From Gigantopelta aegis (taxonomy: Eukaryota > Mollusca > Gastropoda > Neomphalida > Peltospiridae), in assembly GCF_016097555.1 (NCBI RefSeq), contig NC_054702.1, positions 77,327,249-77,391,248 on the forward strand: DNA of 64,000 bases. The letters run 5' to 3'. Both the position numbers and the translations under genes were made by a program. This document shows, piece after piece, positions 12,216 to 22,024 of the stretch. The notes beneath the pieces are model-generated. The model searched no databases and had not been told where the DNA came from. It saw only the letters and a program-made list of their open reading frames with translations. Position 1 is the first letter of the stretch; the number at the start of each line of letters is the position of its first letter.

Positions 12216-12895
12216 ATTAGGCAGGGAAGATGAAGTTAGTTCAATATTCAACGTTCAACGTTCATTATTCAATATTAAATATTGCTCTGACAGAACATTC
12301 AACATTGAATATTTTTCGGAATTATGCAACATTCTACAATTTAAATTTAAATATATTATATGAAGATTGGCTATCCCGCAGCTCGAGTCGCCTCCAGCTC
12401 TACCCTTATTGATATTGATATGTAGGGGAAGGCAAGAGGAAACGCCCGTCACCACAAGAAAGTACAACGCATGTTTGCATAGGGTTTCTTCGTGTAGCGT
12501 TGGTATTGGTTAACAGCATGTAAGTTTAATGTTATGGCTGGACTCGAGACTAATCAAACTAAAGCTCTGTGGCATCAGGTTTAGGGGGAAATGTGTATTT
12601 TGGACACATTAGCTTGTCGACGATTGCCAAAGCAGTACATAGAGTTTCCTCTAGCCTTCCCCTACATATCAGTATTAATAAGGTGAGGGCTGGAGGTAAC
12701 TTGAGCTAGCTATCCAGCAGACGTATTGGTCATTGATAGCTATACATCTTAATGATTGTTCCATGGCGATAACCTGCATGCAAAACCCAAGACGTTCATT
12801 GAAATCAACACAAGTGATTCTTACTGACACACAATACATGTTAATTGTGCAACAGAATGTGCCATAAATATTTTATTTAACTTCCTTTTGTTTTA
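12216..12895. other. Gene-free stretch
   Basis: Short AT-rich iterations (ttcaacgttcattattcaat) near 12240-12320. Imperfect inverted words ctacatatcagtattaataagg near 12661 and cttattgatattgatatgtag near 12404 suggest a foldback of about 280 bp. No gene is seen. Confidence 0.4.
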
Positions 12896-12903
12896 TTATA
12901 TAC

Positions 12904-13321
12904 TAGGCCCCTGCGAAGCTTCGTATATTCGATTCGATTCAAAATCGTCGCGAAGCTTCGATTCGATTCGATTTTTGTGTATTCGGAATTTCGAATATTG
13001 CAGTGTACGGACAATTGGAAAAAGAGGGACAAACTATATGGCCAACCTTTAACATTAATGAACAATAAACAATGTGGAAGACAAAGCAGAAAAAACCTCC
13101 TATTAACCAAATAATATTCTTATCATACGTATTTTTTAGTTTGCTGATTAGTTGCTCATTAGGCCAAATGTAGACTCGTTGCCTACGGTACCACACTGCT
13201 ACAAGGCTAATTGAATGATGGTTTTTTTGTAGTTTTTTTAAGTACGAGATAAATATTACTTTATTAACAGACTATTTAAATGAACCTTTTTTATATAAAA
13301 ATTTACACACACACACACAAT

Positions 13322-13369
<48 letters not shown>

Positions 13370-13997
13370 ATTTCATTCCGCAATAGTCCTTAATGGGGAT
13401 ATAAAAACGCTGATATCATCCTATCCATGTCGGACTTCAAGCAGAGAAAGTGATGTGATTATAATGTTATATGCATCATGACACACTGAATCGATAATTA
13501 AGTCGGTCAATAAACATTGCTTGACTTAACGAGTATATTTCTTTTTTTAATTTTTAGGATTGTCTTTGTATGTGCGAAGAATATCAACTGGTATTTAGTT
13601 TAGATCTCCGATTGGTGATGAGTGTTAATTTTCACGTTTACTTGAATTATTTTCTGATCTAATTAAAAGCCAATAAATGATCACTTCCAAGATATTATAT
13701 TGTGCTAGTTCAACTGTTCAACCTATATACACATTAGTAATGTGTTTTTTTGTGTTTAGGGCGCTTTATTATTTAAACTTCAACCTTGTGTAATCATGTT
13801 AATCACTGTATGTACACCCAATGCTGTGGATATTTATATTGTATTTCTAATTCCCTTCACTGAGCTGAATATTCCTTAGTGAACTGCATCTGATACACTT
13901 GATTATCCTCCAAGGTATTCGAGCTTCGAAATTCAATTAGATTCGAACATTTTTGAATATTCGATTCGACCGGGAAATTGAGATTCGCAGGGCCCTA
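12904..13997. mobile_element. Non-autonomous hAT element
   Basis: The ends are TAGGCCCCTGCGAA (12904) and TTCGCAGGGCCCTA (13997), inverted with one difference. Both sides carry the 8-bp TSD TTATATAC (12896-12903 and 13998-14005), the hAT signature. Subterminal regions repeat attcgattcgattc-type words at both ends. No transposase is recognised in the 1,094 bp interior. It contains a CA/TA microsatellite at 13304-13369. Confidence 0.85.
13304..13369. repeat. (CA)n(TA)n microsatellite
   Basis: Compound dinucleotide tract inside the hAT element. Confidence 0.85.
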
Positions 13998-14044
13998 TTA
14001 TATACCCTGTTTTTTAGGAATATGTCAAGCATCTAGGCGTTGGA

Positions 14045-14375
14045 AGATAAAGTTAAAGTTTAGGCCTACTTTGTTTAACAACACCACTAGAATATATTGA
14101 CTTATTAATCATCAGCTACTGGATGTAAAACATTTGGTAATTTTAACATATAGTCTTAAAAAGGAAACCCACTACATTTTTTCATTAGTAGCGAGGGATC
14201 TTTTATATGCACCATGCCACAGGTATTACAGCATACACCACGGCCTTTGATATACCAGTCATGGTGCACTGTCTGGAACGGTAGTTTAATTTTTTTTTTA
14301 TATATACTAGTAGCCCTGTATGCCCACCGACGGGGTTCGATCCCAAACCGACCGCTTTACCACTGGGGGTGGTTA
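14045..14375 (-). mobile_element. tRNA-derived SINE, head A
   Basis: On the minus strand the order is head (cccagtggtaaagcgg-like, diverged), core (cataaaagatccctcgctac, atggaaaaatg) and tail ending gttgttaaacaaagtag. It is an old copy with an AT-rich insertion in the middle. Confidence 0.7.
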
Positions 14376-14399
14376 AAAAGCGAACGTATACATATAACC

Positions 14400-15010
14400 C
14401 CTCCTTTTTTGAAAGATCTTAGGCCCGTAAGAACGACATCGGGTGAGTTTGGGGGGGTGGGGGGTGGGGTAATTGCGGTCACCATATTTTTACTTTTATT
14501 TATACAAAGTAGGACAAAAAAACGTACATTTTCGTCTTGTTTGCTCTCTGGTGCCAAACAAACGAACACTAAAAAAGGCATGCATCTTAGTATATGCATT
14601 TCTCTGTGTGCAGCACTTACAACATTTGATGTACCAGGTATGCGCTAATGGTTGGACAGATTAATCGCACGACCCATACGCGTGTCGATCCAAGGGGGTT
14701 TGCACACTTCTTACCCTGAACTGATTATTCTTTTTAGCAAGGGATGAGGATGTAATAGCTTGGTACACTGTTAGTATATGGAGGACGATTTCCATGTACC
14801 CTACGTGTGGCTTATAAGGTAGTACGAGTATCTCAGGCCCGTAGTAACAGGAAGGGGGTACGGTGAAAGAGGTGGGGCCCCGATGTCCCCAACTTGAGGA
14901 CGAAAATGCACGTTTTTTGGTCCTACTCTCTGAAAAGATAAAAATGTGGCTTGTGCCCACTCACTAGAGATTGTATTCCCATTCAGTTATCGTTCCTACG
15001 GACCTGTGCC
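14400..15010. repeat. Two copies of a G-rich TIR-type repeat
   Basis: Both 14420-14560 and 14833-15005 start near aggcccgtaagaac / aggcccgtagtaac, have a G-rich subterminal part and share acgtacattttcgtc / cgaaaatgcacg words. The second ends ctacggacctg, an inverted version of the start. The same family frames the nested element at 34036-34640. Confidence 0.5.
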
Positions 15011-15451
15011 TATAAAATACGGACTGAAGCATAGGTATATAAAACAATTAAAATGTTAGTGGCGAAGCACAACAGAAAGGAATTCAAGGCAGACACACCC
15101 AGGCCAAACTGTTTATTACGTTTTGGGTGATGGTGATAAAGTTAGGGCGACCGTCCTCTAGCTCTAACCCGCGTATACTTATATTAATTGATAGTAGATG
15201 TAAGAAGGATAGAGCTAGAGGTCGCCCAAGCTACTAGAATTACATGTCTGAGGTCTAGCAGTAATGGATCCTATGATCTGATTAATGAGTTCATCTGATA
15301 TGGCTAGTCATGTTCTTTCATCCTTCAGACACGGGTAGATCATGGTTATAATGAAAATGTCATTGGCATCAAGAAGAAACATCAAATAAAATTTGAAGAA
15401 ATAAATCTACATTATACTTTTAATATACTTTCAGCATCGTCTACCAACTAG

Positions 15452-15765
15452 GGGTGGTATTTAGCTCAGTAGAGCACTGGTATATCATGCTGTGATGTGT
15501 GTGCTAAACAGCATATAAAAGATCCCTTGCTATCAATGGAAAAATATAGCAGGTTTCCTCTCTAAAACTGTATGTCAGATTTGCCAAATGTTTTACATCC
15601 ATTTAATGGATGTGATTAGCTGATGATTAATTAATGTGCTCAAGATGTGTTGTTAAACAAACAAACTTTTCCTCTCTAAAACTATCAGAATTATCAAATG
15701 TTTTACATATATTAGCCGATGATTAATAAATCAATGTGCTCTAGTGGTGTCGTTAAAGAAAAACC
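15452..15765 (+). mobile_element. SINE with duplicated 3' half
   Basis: A head-like gtatttagctcagtagagc is followed by the core (cataaaagatcccttgctat) and tail at 15655. A second copy of the 3' half (cctctctaaaactatcag to gtggtgtcgttaaag) follows at once, so the SINE end is tandemly duplicated. Confidence 0.65.
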
Positions 15766-16039
15766 GTATATCCATTTTGGATATTTATAGTCAAATTCAT
15801 GGTTGTTCTACAAATCACAATATGAAAGAGGTGAAAAGGAACTGTTGTTAATCAATAGATGAGTAAATCTGTGGTCAAGATAAAAATTAAAATGCAATTA
15901 AAAGTGAATTCTGACTTGCCTTGACATGTCATTACCGTTTCAACATATCCATACAGTCGCTGTCTGGGGAGATCAGAGAACACATGTGATGGTTGTATTA
16001 TATATAATTTAGCATGGAGAAGATTTAGGAGTCAGGGGT

Positions 16040-16272
16040 GTTATTAAGCCCATAAGCCTTATCATTGGCTATTGGACGTCAAACATATGGTCATTCTGAC
16101 ATTTCTTTAGAGGAAACCTGCTGCCGCCACATAGGCTACTCTTTGTGATAAGCAGCAAGGGGTCTTTTATATGCACTTTCCCACAGACAGGACAGCACAT
16201 ACCACGTCCTTTGACCACTGGATGGAATGGAAAATAGCCCAAACTGCAAATGGTCTACTGAGAAGAATCCAT
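16040..16272 (-). mobile_element. SINE, 3' half plus core
   Basis: On the minus strand it is similar to the 675-1012 copy (type C body): agagtagcctatgtggcg, cattggacgtcaaacat. The extreme tail and the tRNA head are missing or diverged. Confidence 0.65.
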
Positions 16273-16274
16273 AT

Positions 16275-16365
16275 AAAAATGTGTAAGTTTTTTCCAGATT
16301 CGGGTATTTTCGTTTAATTTGAGCAAAAACCAGCCTGGCCCCCTACAAAAATGGGAGCCTGTACA
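16275..16365. repeat. Dispersed repeat fragment
   Basis: The words ccagattcgggtattttcg and aaaaatgggagcctgtac are shared with 36985-37225, 44205-44420 and 44570-44770, in either orientation. A family of unknown type. Confidence 0.55.
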
Positions 16366-16925
16366 TATATGATCAAGTCTAAATTTAACTGATAAAGTTT
16401 TGTTTTATATTTAGCAATATTCAGTGTCATTACATGGCCATGATAAATTTTTTTTTTTTTTTTTATGCTTAGAAAATTGCAATTTTTCAGGAGAAAAGTC
16501 CTCCAAGACAGCAGAACTGGCGACCTGATCAAATACCGGGAGACTCCCACAGAATCCTGGAAGGTTAACAGGTTTTGAACAAACTGGGTAGTAGTCCCAT
16601 TGGTCTGCAAATACTACCTCCCACCTATCACAGGTGTGGAACAATACCAAATCCAAAGAATATGGGTTGTTAGGCCATATATATTTATAAAAATAAACTG
16701 TTTTATGTGATGACTGATGAAAAAAGTTCTACATCCGTTTGAATGATATAAACATTGTTCATACTTTGTTTTTTTCCTTGCATCACATACATTTCTTTCA
16801 TTTGAAATGTTGGGGAAACACACACACACACACACTCTCTCTCTCTTTATATACATGCATGAAACATTGGGCAGACCTGGCACTGGCTAGTATGTATTGA
16901 TGTATGAATATCTATATATTGTATA

Positions 16926-17030
16926 CAGGGCCGTAGCTAGGATTTTTTGTTGGGGGGGGGGGGGGGGGGAGACAACTGAGTAGTCTAAAACTCCTTAAAC
17001 AGTTAAGAAGAGAATTTTCTTTATGTTTCT
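16926..17030. mobile_element. One-ended MITE fragment with poly-G
   Basis: Starts cagggccgtagctagga, the same end as the complete element at 59936-60113. A G run of about 18 follows, then interior words (agtctaaaactcc) also found in that element. Confidence 0.6.
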
Positions 17031-17543
17031 GTTTAAGAATTGTTTTGTCTTTGCAGCACCATTGGAGGGAAGAGGTATTATAAATTATATCATAGAAACA
17101 TTTCCAGTGATAAGTTTACTTATGTAGTACAAATAATAGAGAAAAAAGAGAGAAAAATACAACAATTTTAGTAGTCACAATAATTAATATATGCTGTACA
17201 GTAGAATGAGTAGTACTGGATACAGTAATTCACAATTCATGTAGTAACAACTGATACATTCACAAACAGGATTTGTACTGACACATTGGAGAAATTTGTC
17301 TTTGTCCTGCATAAAATATGTCTGAGCACAGCTATACAGTTAATATTTGTAATATTTTAAAATAATTAGAAATGATGATTGTGGTATGTTGCAGAATTCA
17401 AGCAAGTTCCATTAGCATTTAAAACTGCTTATTTTAATCCCCCCCCCCCCCCCAAAAAAAAAGAAACGGCTTGAGGATAAAATTGTTTCAGAATTAGTTA
17501 AATATATCCAATACATCATTAATATAGAATATACATGTATATA

Positions 17544-17718
17544 CAGTGAAACCCTCTAAACTGGACACCCTTGGGACCAAGACAAATGTCAAGTTTTAAG
17601 AGGGATCCGGTTTAGAGAGGTTAAGTTCTCTCTTGGCTTTTAAAATGGGACTCTGTAAAGCATCCAGTTTGGAGGGAATTCCGGTTTACAGATGATCCGG
17701 TCTTGAGAGGTTTCACTG
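17544..17718. mobile_element. pogo/mariner-type MITE
   Basis: 175 bp with inverted ends cagtgaaaccctctaa and ttgagaggtttcactg, flanked by TA on both sides (17542-17543, 17719-17720). These ends and the TA target fit non-autonomous Tc1/mariner-pogo elements. The interior also repeats agagg/ccggtt words. Confidence 0.72.
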
Positions 17719-17728
17719 TATGTCCATA

Positions 17729-17734
17729 TTTATT
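17729..17734 (-). promoter_or_regulatory. Candidate poly(A) signal for the C14orf119 homolog
   Basis: AATAAA on the minus strand, about 114 nt after the stop codon of the C14orf119-like gene. Positional evidence only. Confidence 0.4.
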
Positions 17735-17847
17735 AATTAGAATATATATAAATGTTTTTAACTGGCAGACTGTAAAAACACTGCTCCAGTTTAACAGTCT
17801 GTGGTCCTATAACCTCACAGGGATGTGGACTGAGACATATTACACTT

Positions 17848-18177
17848 TCAGCTTCTTGTGCAAGCATTTGAAACTGCCTCATTAAATTTTTCCACAAATG
17901 CAGAGTCCTTTTCACAGAGTCTCAAAATTAATTGATTTCTTTCTTTATCACTCCACTCACTGAACCACTGTGTGAATAATTGGAGCTGGCATTGAAATAT
18001 GCTTGGTGGTGAGTCATCAACATTCATTGTCTTTATGGCGGACATCAAGGTGTCTAATTGAGCGGGTACAGCCTTGTCTAGTAAATCATTTAGAAAATCG
18101 CCCTTCTGCATCGGGCTCCAATTTTGAAACCAGTGTACAACACAGTCAATTTCCTTCTCTTTTGATGACACAGCCAT
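17848..18177 (-). CDS. C14orf119: C14orf119 family protein
   Basis: Single coding exon of 109 residues from MAVSSKEKE to the stop. It aligns by eye with human C14orf119 throughout: VVHWFQNWSPMQKGDFLNDL against ILHWFANWSGPQRERFLEDL, then DKAVP, PPSIFQCQLQLFTQWFSEW against PPSIFECQLHLWDQWFRGW, and a FVEKFNEAVSN end. The family is a conserved small alpha-helical protein of unknown function. I chose the inner ATG because it matches the human alignment start region and because ttgtcttttcag just upstream (exon edge at 18207) looks like a 3' splice site in the 5' UTR. If that acceptor is not used, an upstream ATG at 18240 adds 21 residues. The nearest gene on the right, GON7-like, is divergently oriented. 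Confidence 0.85.
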   Translation of the reverse strand: MAVSSKEKEIDCVVHWFQNWSPMQKGDFLNDLLDKAVPAQLDTLMSAIKTMNVDDSPPSIFQCQLQLFTQWFSEWSDKERNQLILRLCEKDSAFVEKFNEAVSNACTRS

Positions 18178-18240
18178 TATGCAGTTCTCAACATCATCAA
18201 AATGTTTCTGAAAAGACAACAGATCAACAATAAATGTCAT

Positions 18241-19270
18241 GATGCCATAATTCAGTACAGGTATTTGATTTTATGTACTCATATGCAATAAAAGTTATCG
18301 AACATGCTGTCCTGGAAATAAAAAAGACTTAAATTTTCTCCTTTTTCGGGAGTGGGGAGGTGATTAAAATGATACATACGGACGTACGGACGTACGTACA
18401 TACAACATGTAAACCTAACATAAGTGGATGCAAGGAGTGACCCGACCTCCATAAAAAATATTCAAATGCTCCCTGTTTTTCCCCAAGTTTTAATTTTTGC
18501 AAGCAAAATTAATGCACAATATTTTCTATGTTGTTGTAGCTGAAATGGTGTCACATCATTATAATAGCTAGTAGTGTAAGCAGCTATACAATTGTAAGGA
18601 GTTGGATCAGTTTCACATTGATATGAATACAACATTAAAAGATACAGTTTTAAATGTCCTGAGGTGTCGTTAAACTAGCCGAAATACTCTGCCATTAGAC
18701 ACAACTCGATGAAAATGCTGAATTTTTGCCTACCATCAAATGCACAATGATTCCTACTCTAATACAACAATAATCCTACGTTTGACATTAATATCGTATA
18801 AATACCTTTACATTTCTAATTTCTTAGTTAACTGATAAAAAATATTTCTCATATTAATTACTACATGCACTACAGGAAAGAAGGAAATTTTGCCAAGATA
18901 TGTAATGTAAACAAACTCTGACCAACTGGCTAGAGCTGCGGATGGTCAGTTTCCTGAAATCTTTAGTGAACTTGTCCACCCCCCCCCCCCCACCCCCCAC
19001 CCCCCAAAGTTACCAACTCGCCCTATTGTTTGGTCAATAACTCAGCACAGATGTTTGGTTAACTTTCCCCAATCCCATTATATGGTCCCAGGGTTTCTGC
19101 CAGAGGGTAAAACGGGTATGGCACCATAACCAATTTTTTTCACAGATTTGATTTGTTTAAAAGGCGCAGACCCTAGTTTTAACCCATTAAAAAATGGACA
19201 TCAAGCTTAGTTAATTTACAAACCTGTAACTCATTTGGAGTGAAAGATGAGTCTGTGACATTAAAAAATA
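18241..19270. other. Intergenic stretch upstream of C14orf119-like gene
   Basis: Holds a short (ACGT)-like iteration near 18380 and a diverged Mutator-like copy (18675-18880). A poly-C run lies near 18980-19005, followed by words like caactcgcccta that recall the element at 34083-34502. A candidate TIR end cagggtttctgccagagg lies at about 19089. Unmapped 5' exons of the C14orf119 homolog could lie here. Confidence 0.45.
18675..18880 (+). mobile_element. Diverged Mutator-like MITE copy
   Basis: Starts tagccgaaatactctg, close to the TIR start of 22675, and follows its left half at lower identity (ctctaatacaacaataatcc, gtttgacatt). Only the left half is recognisable; it is older than the other two copies. 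Confidence 0.6.
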
Positions 19271-19274
19271 GACT

Positions 19275-19682
19275 ACCGGCCTTGGTGGCATCGTGGTTAG
19301 GCTATCGGTTTACAGGCTGGTAGGTACTGGGTTCAGATCCCAGTCGAGGCATGGGATTTTTAATCTAGATCCTGACTCCAAACCCTGAGTGAGTGCTCCG
19401 CAAGGCTCAGTGGGTAGGTATAAACCATTTGCACCGACCAGTGATCCATAACTGGTTCAACAACGGCCATGGTTTGTGCTATCCTGCCTGTGGGAAGTGC
19501 AAATAAAAGATCCCTTGCTGCCTGTCATAAAAGAGTAGCCTATGTGGTGACTGGGTTTCCTCTAAAAAACAGTGTCAGAAAAAAAGTAAAGTTTGTTTAA
19601 TTTAACAACGCCACTAGAGCACATTGATTTTTTTTATCTTATCATCGGCTATTGGACGTCGAACATATGGTCATTCTGGACT
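19275..19682 (+). mobile_element. Head-B SINE joined to an inverted SINE tail
   Basis: 19275-19582 reads head B (ccttggtggcatcgtgg, ctgggttcagatcccagtcg) and the core (cctgcctgtgggaagtgc, agatcccttgctgc). At about 19583 it abuts an opposite-strand SINE 3' half (gtttgtttaatttaacaac to ggacgtcgaacatatgg). This is a tail-to-tail arrangement of two copies. Confidence 0.72.
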
Positions 19683-20363
19683 GGTATGCATATTCAACGA
19701 TATATAATGCACATTATTGCTTAATATCAACAAGTATAATCGTATAGTTAATTAATAAAACAGTTAAATGTGACGGCTATTATATATAACTGGTGCAGCC
19801 ATTTTGTACCATTCCAGTGACTACGCCCTCTGGCGAGCTGGTGGTTACCCAATACCTAACGTGTCACGTCACGAATTAGTCTTCAAACTGAAGAAACAAA
19901 ACATACTTTATTTTTGCAGATGCATCGCAATGTTCTGTAATAATATCCATCCCAGTAACACAGCAACGTGTATATGTGGTTTATTTTTCAATACAAAATA
20001 AACCACCACTGTCAAAGTGTTGAAATAACTGTATTATGTTTTGTACATAAATTAACCCAGGTACTGAAATAATAGTCGGAGTGTTTTCTTGGTTAATTGG
20101 TATTTTCTTTCCGTGATCTGTACCTGTGGTTCCTGATTGGCAGGTGTATATTTAGACTGTCCCCAGACACTGTCTAGACACATTAAAAAGACATGCCTCT
20201 TTTATTAAGATCACAGGGTATTGTGTGATAACCTCAAATCGTAATGGACATTATCAGCCGTCATGCTTTATTACTGTAATTCTGTAAAACCCTTGATTAA
20301 GTAGACTTTCCCATCTAAAACCACAAATCTGACCACTTACGTAGTCCCAAAGAAAACTAAATT

Positions 20364-20675
20364 ATCACTTAAGTATCGTGACTGGTAGTTTTTGCTCAAA
20401 TATACCCTACCAATAGGCCTAATAATATGCATTTTTTTTTTTGGATTTTTTAAAAGAAAAAATATTATAACTCCATTACGTTATATTGATGCAATTTAAA
20501 ATATATTTAGTTAAATAGTTTATTATACTATCAAGTCATTTATGTTGTTTTACAAGTCAGGTTGATGAAAGCGAAGCGCCTTGTCGTAAATTAGAGCGCT
20601 TGTGTACACTGTGCATAGAGAAGTCGGACAGAGCTGATGTCACTTCGCCCCAAGTAATACCACCGGACATCACAA
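20364..20675. repeat. Dispersed repeat, copy 2
   Basis: Second copy of the repeat at 11909-12215, same orientation, starting ttatcact and ending near ccggac. Copies differ mostly by small indels in A/T runs. Confidence 0.75.
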
Positions 20676-21037
20676 AAACAAAACGGCTGCCCCAAGTTAA
20701 CAGGAATAATTATGTTTTTTTATTAACTCTAAAATTACGTGTTTTTCATTTGTTAAAGTGTCAATATGTGTTGGTGGTCCGAATATACATCTTTCAACAC
20801 ATAAGGCTCTTGTTTGAGTTGACCCTACCTTTAAGAGCAGAATCAAACAATCTCAAACGACCTACTTGCACACCTGCAGTGTACAAATGTGTATGTCAAA
20901 TCTGTATGTGTAAATCGCTGCCACAAGCTACTGCATATTGTGTAATCAGTTTTGTATGTGATGTTTAAATATGTTCTATGGAACACTGATCTGAAATAAA
21001 AATCTATTAAATATTATTAAAAACTAGGGTCTGTCCC

Positions 21038-21720
21038 TTCAACTTATTGTCCGAACCAAATTGTTAACAACTACGAAAAATTACTCTCCTACCTTTGATT
21101 GCTGTTAGATTTCCTCCAAAGTTTGTCCAGACACAAATCTTGAAAAAAACATTACAGTGACACAGATTCCACATACCAGATGATAACCATGTCACCTATA
21201 TCGACTTCGCTGAGAGCGCATAGGGGAAAAAGCATGTAATTTTGTATTAGCTGCCATTTTGACTTTTTATGGAATATTCTTCAAGAGGGGTGAAAGGATA
21301 GGACTTAATCTAACAACATCATAACATGTTATTGTTATGATATAAAAGCAAACGTGATGACGTCATATTATTAATTTTTATTATTATTATTATTTTAACG
21401 ATACCACTAGAGATCATAGATTTCATATTAATTGTGTCACATACTTTGGAGGCTTTCACCCCTCTTGAAGAGTATTCCATAAACAAGCAACATGGCAGAC
21501 GGCAGAAAACTGCATGTATTTGTCCCTAGATGCAATCTCAGCAAAGACAATATCGGCAAAATCGTTGCAGTCTCGTGTGTGGAATCTGTATATTTGTAGT
21601 GGGTTTTTTTATGATTTGTATTTGGATAAACTTTGGAGGAAATCTAACGGCAATTAAAGGTAGGAGAGTAATTTTTTGTAGTTGTTAACAATTTGGTTCG
21701 GACAATAGGTTTAAGTTGAC
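21038..21720. mobile_element. Large foldback (long-TIR) element
   Basis: The left arm (21045-21290) and right arm (21450-21712) are inverted copies of about 250 bp, roughly 80% identical by eye. Both contain attgtccgaaccaaattg, gttagatttcctccaaag and cttcaagaggggtg in mirrored order. The spacer is about 160 bp. The left end shares actagggtctgtc with 45813 and 19165. It sits about 300 bp upstream of the GON7-like start. Confidence 0.75.
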
Positions 21721-22024
21721 CTTTTGACAAAATTAATGACTCTGCATGCGTGTTGTCCAGTTAAAATATATGTGGTTCGAGACCCAAAATATAAAAAGTC
21801 ACATTTCATAGTGTTAATACAGTGATCAATTATTGAATTCGTAGACTTATTATCATGATTTCTTTTCAAACAGAACCCGACTTACACAATTATTTCACAG
21901 TTGCAAAAAGTTGCGTCCCCTTATTGTCTGACTCTTTTGTTGAAAACCCCCCCCAAAAAAATATATAAGGGAAATAACTCATTTGTTTTTGTTTTTAGAT
22001 CTATGCAATTTTCATTGTCATAAT

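Noticed and set aside
14214-14648. 144-residue plus-strand open frame
   Set aside because: It spans a SINE on the other strand and a G-rich repeat; composition and content are not protein-like.
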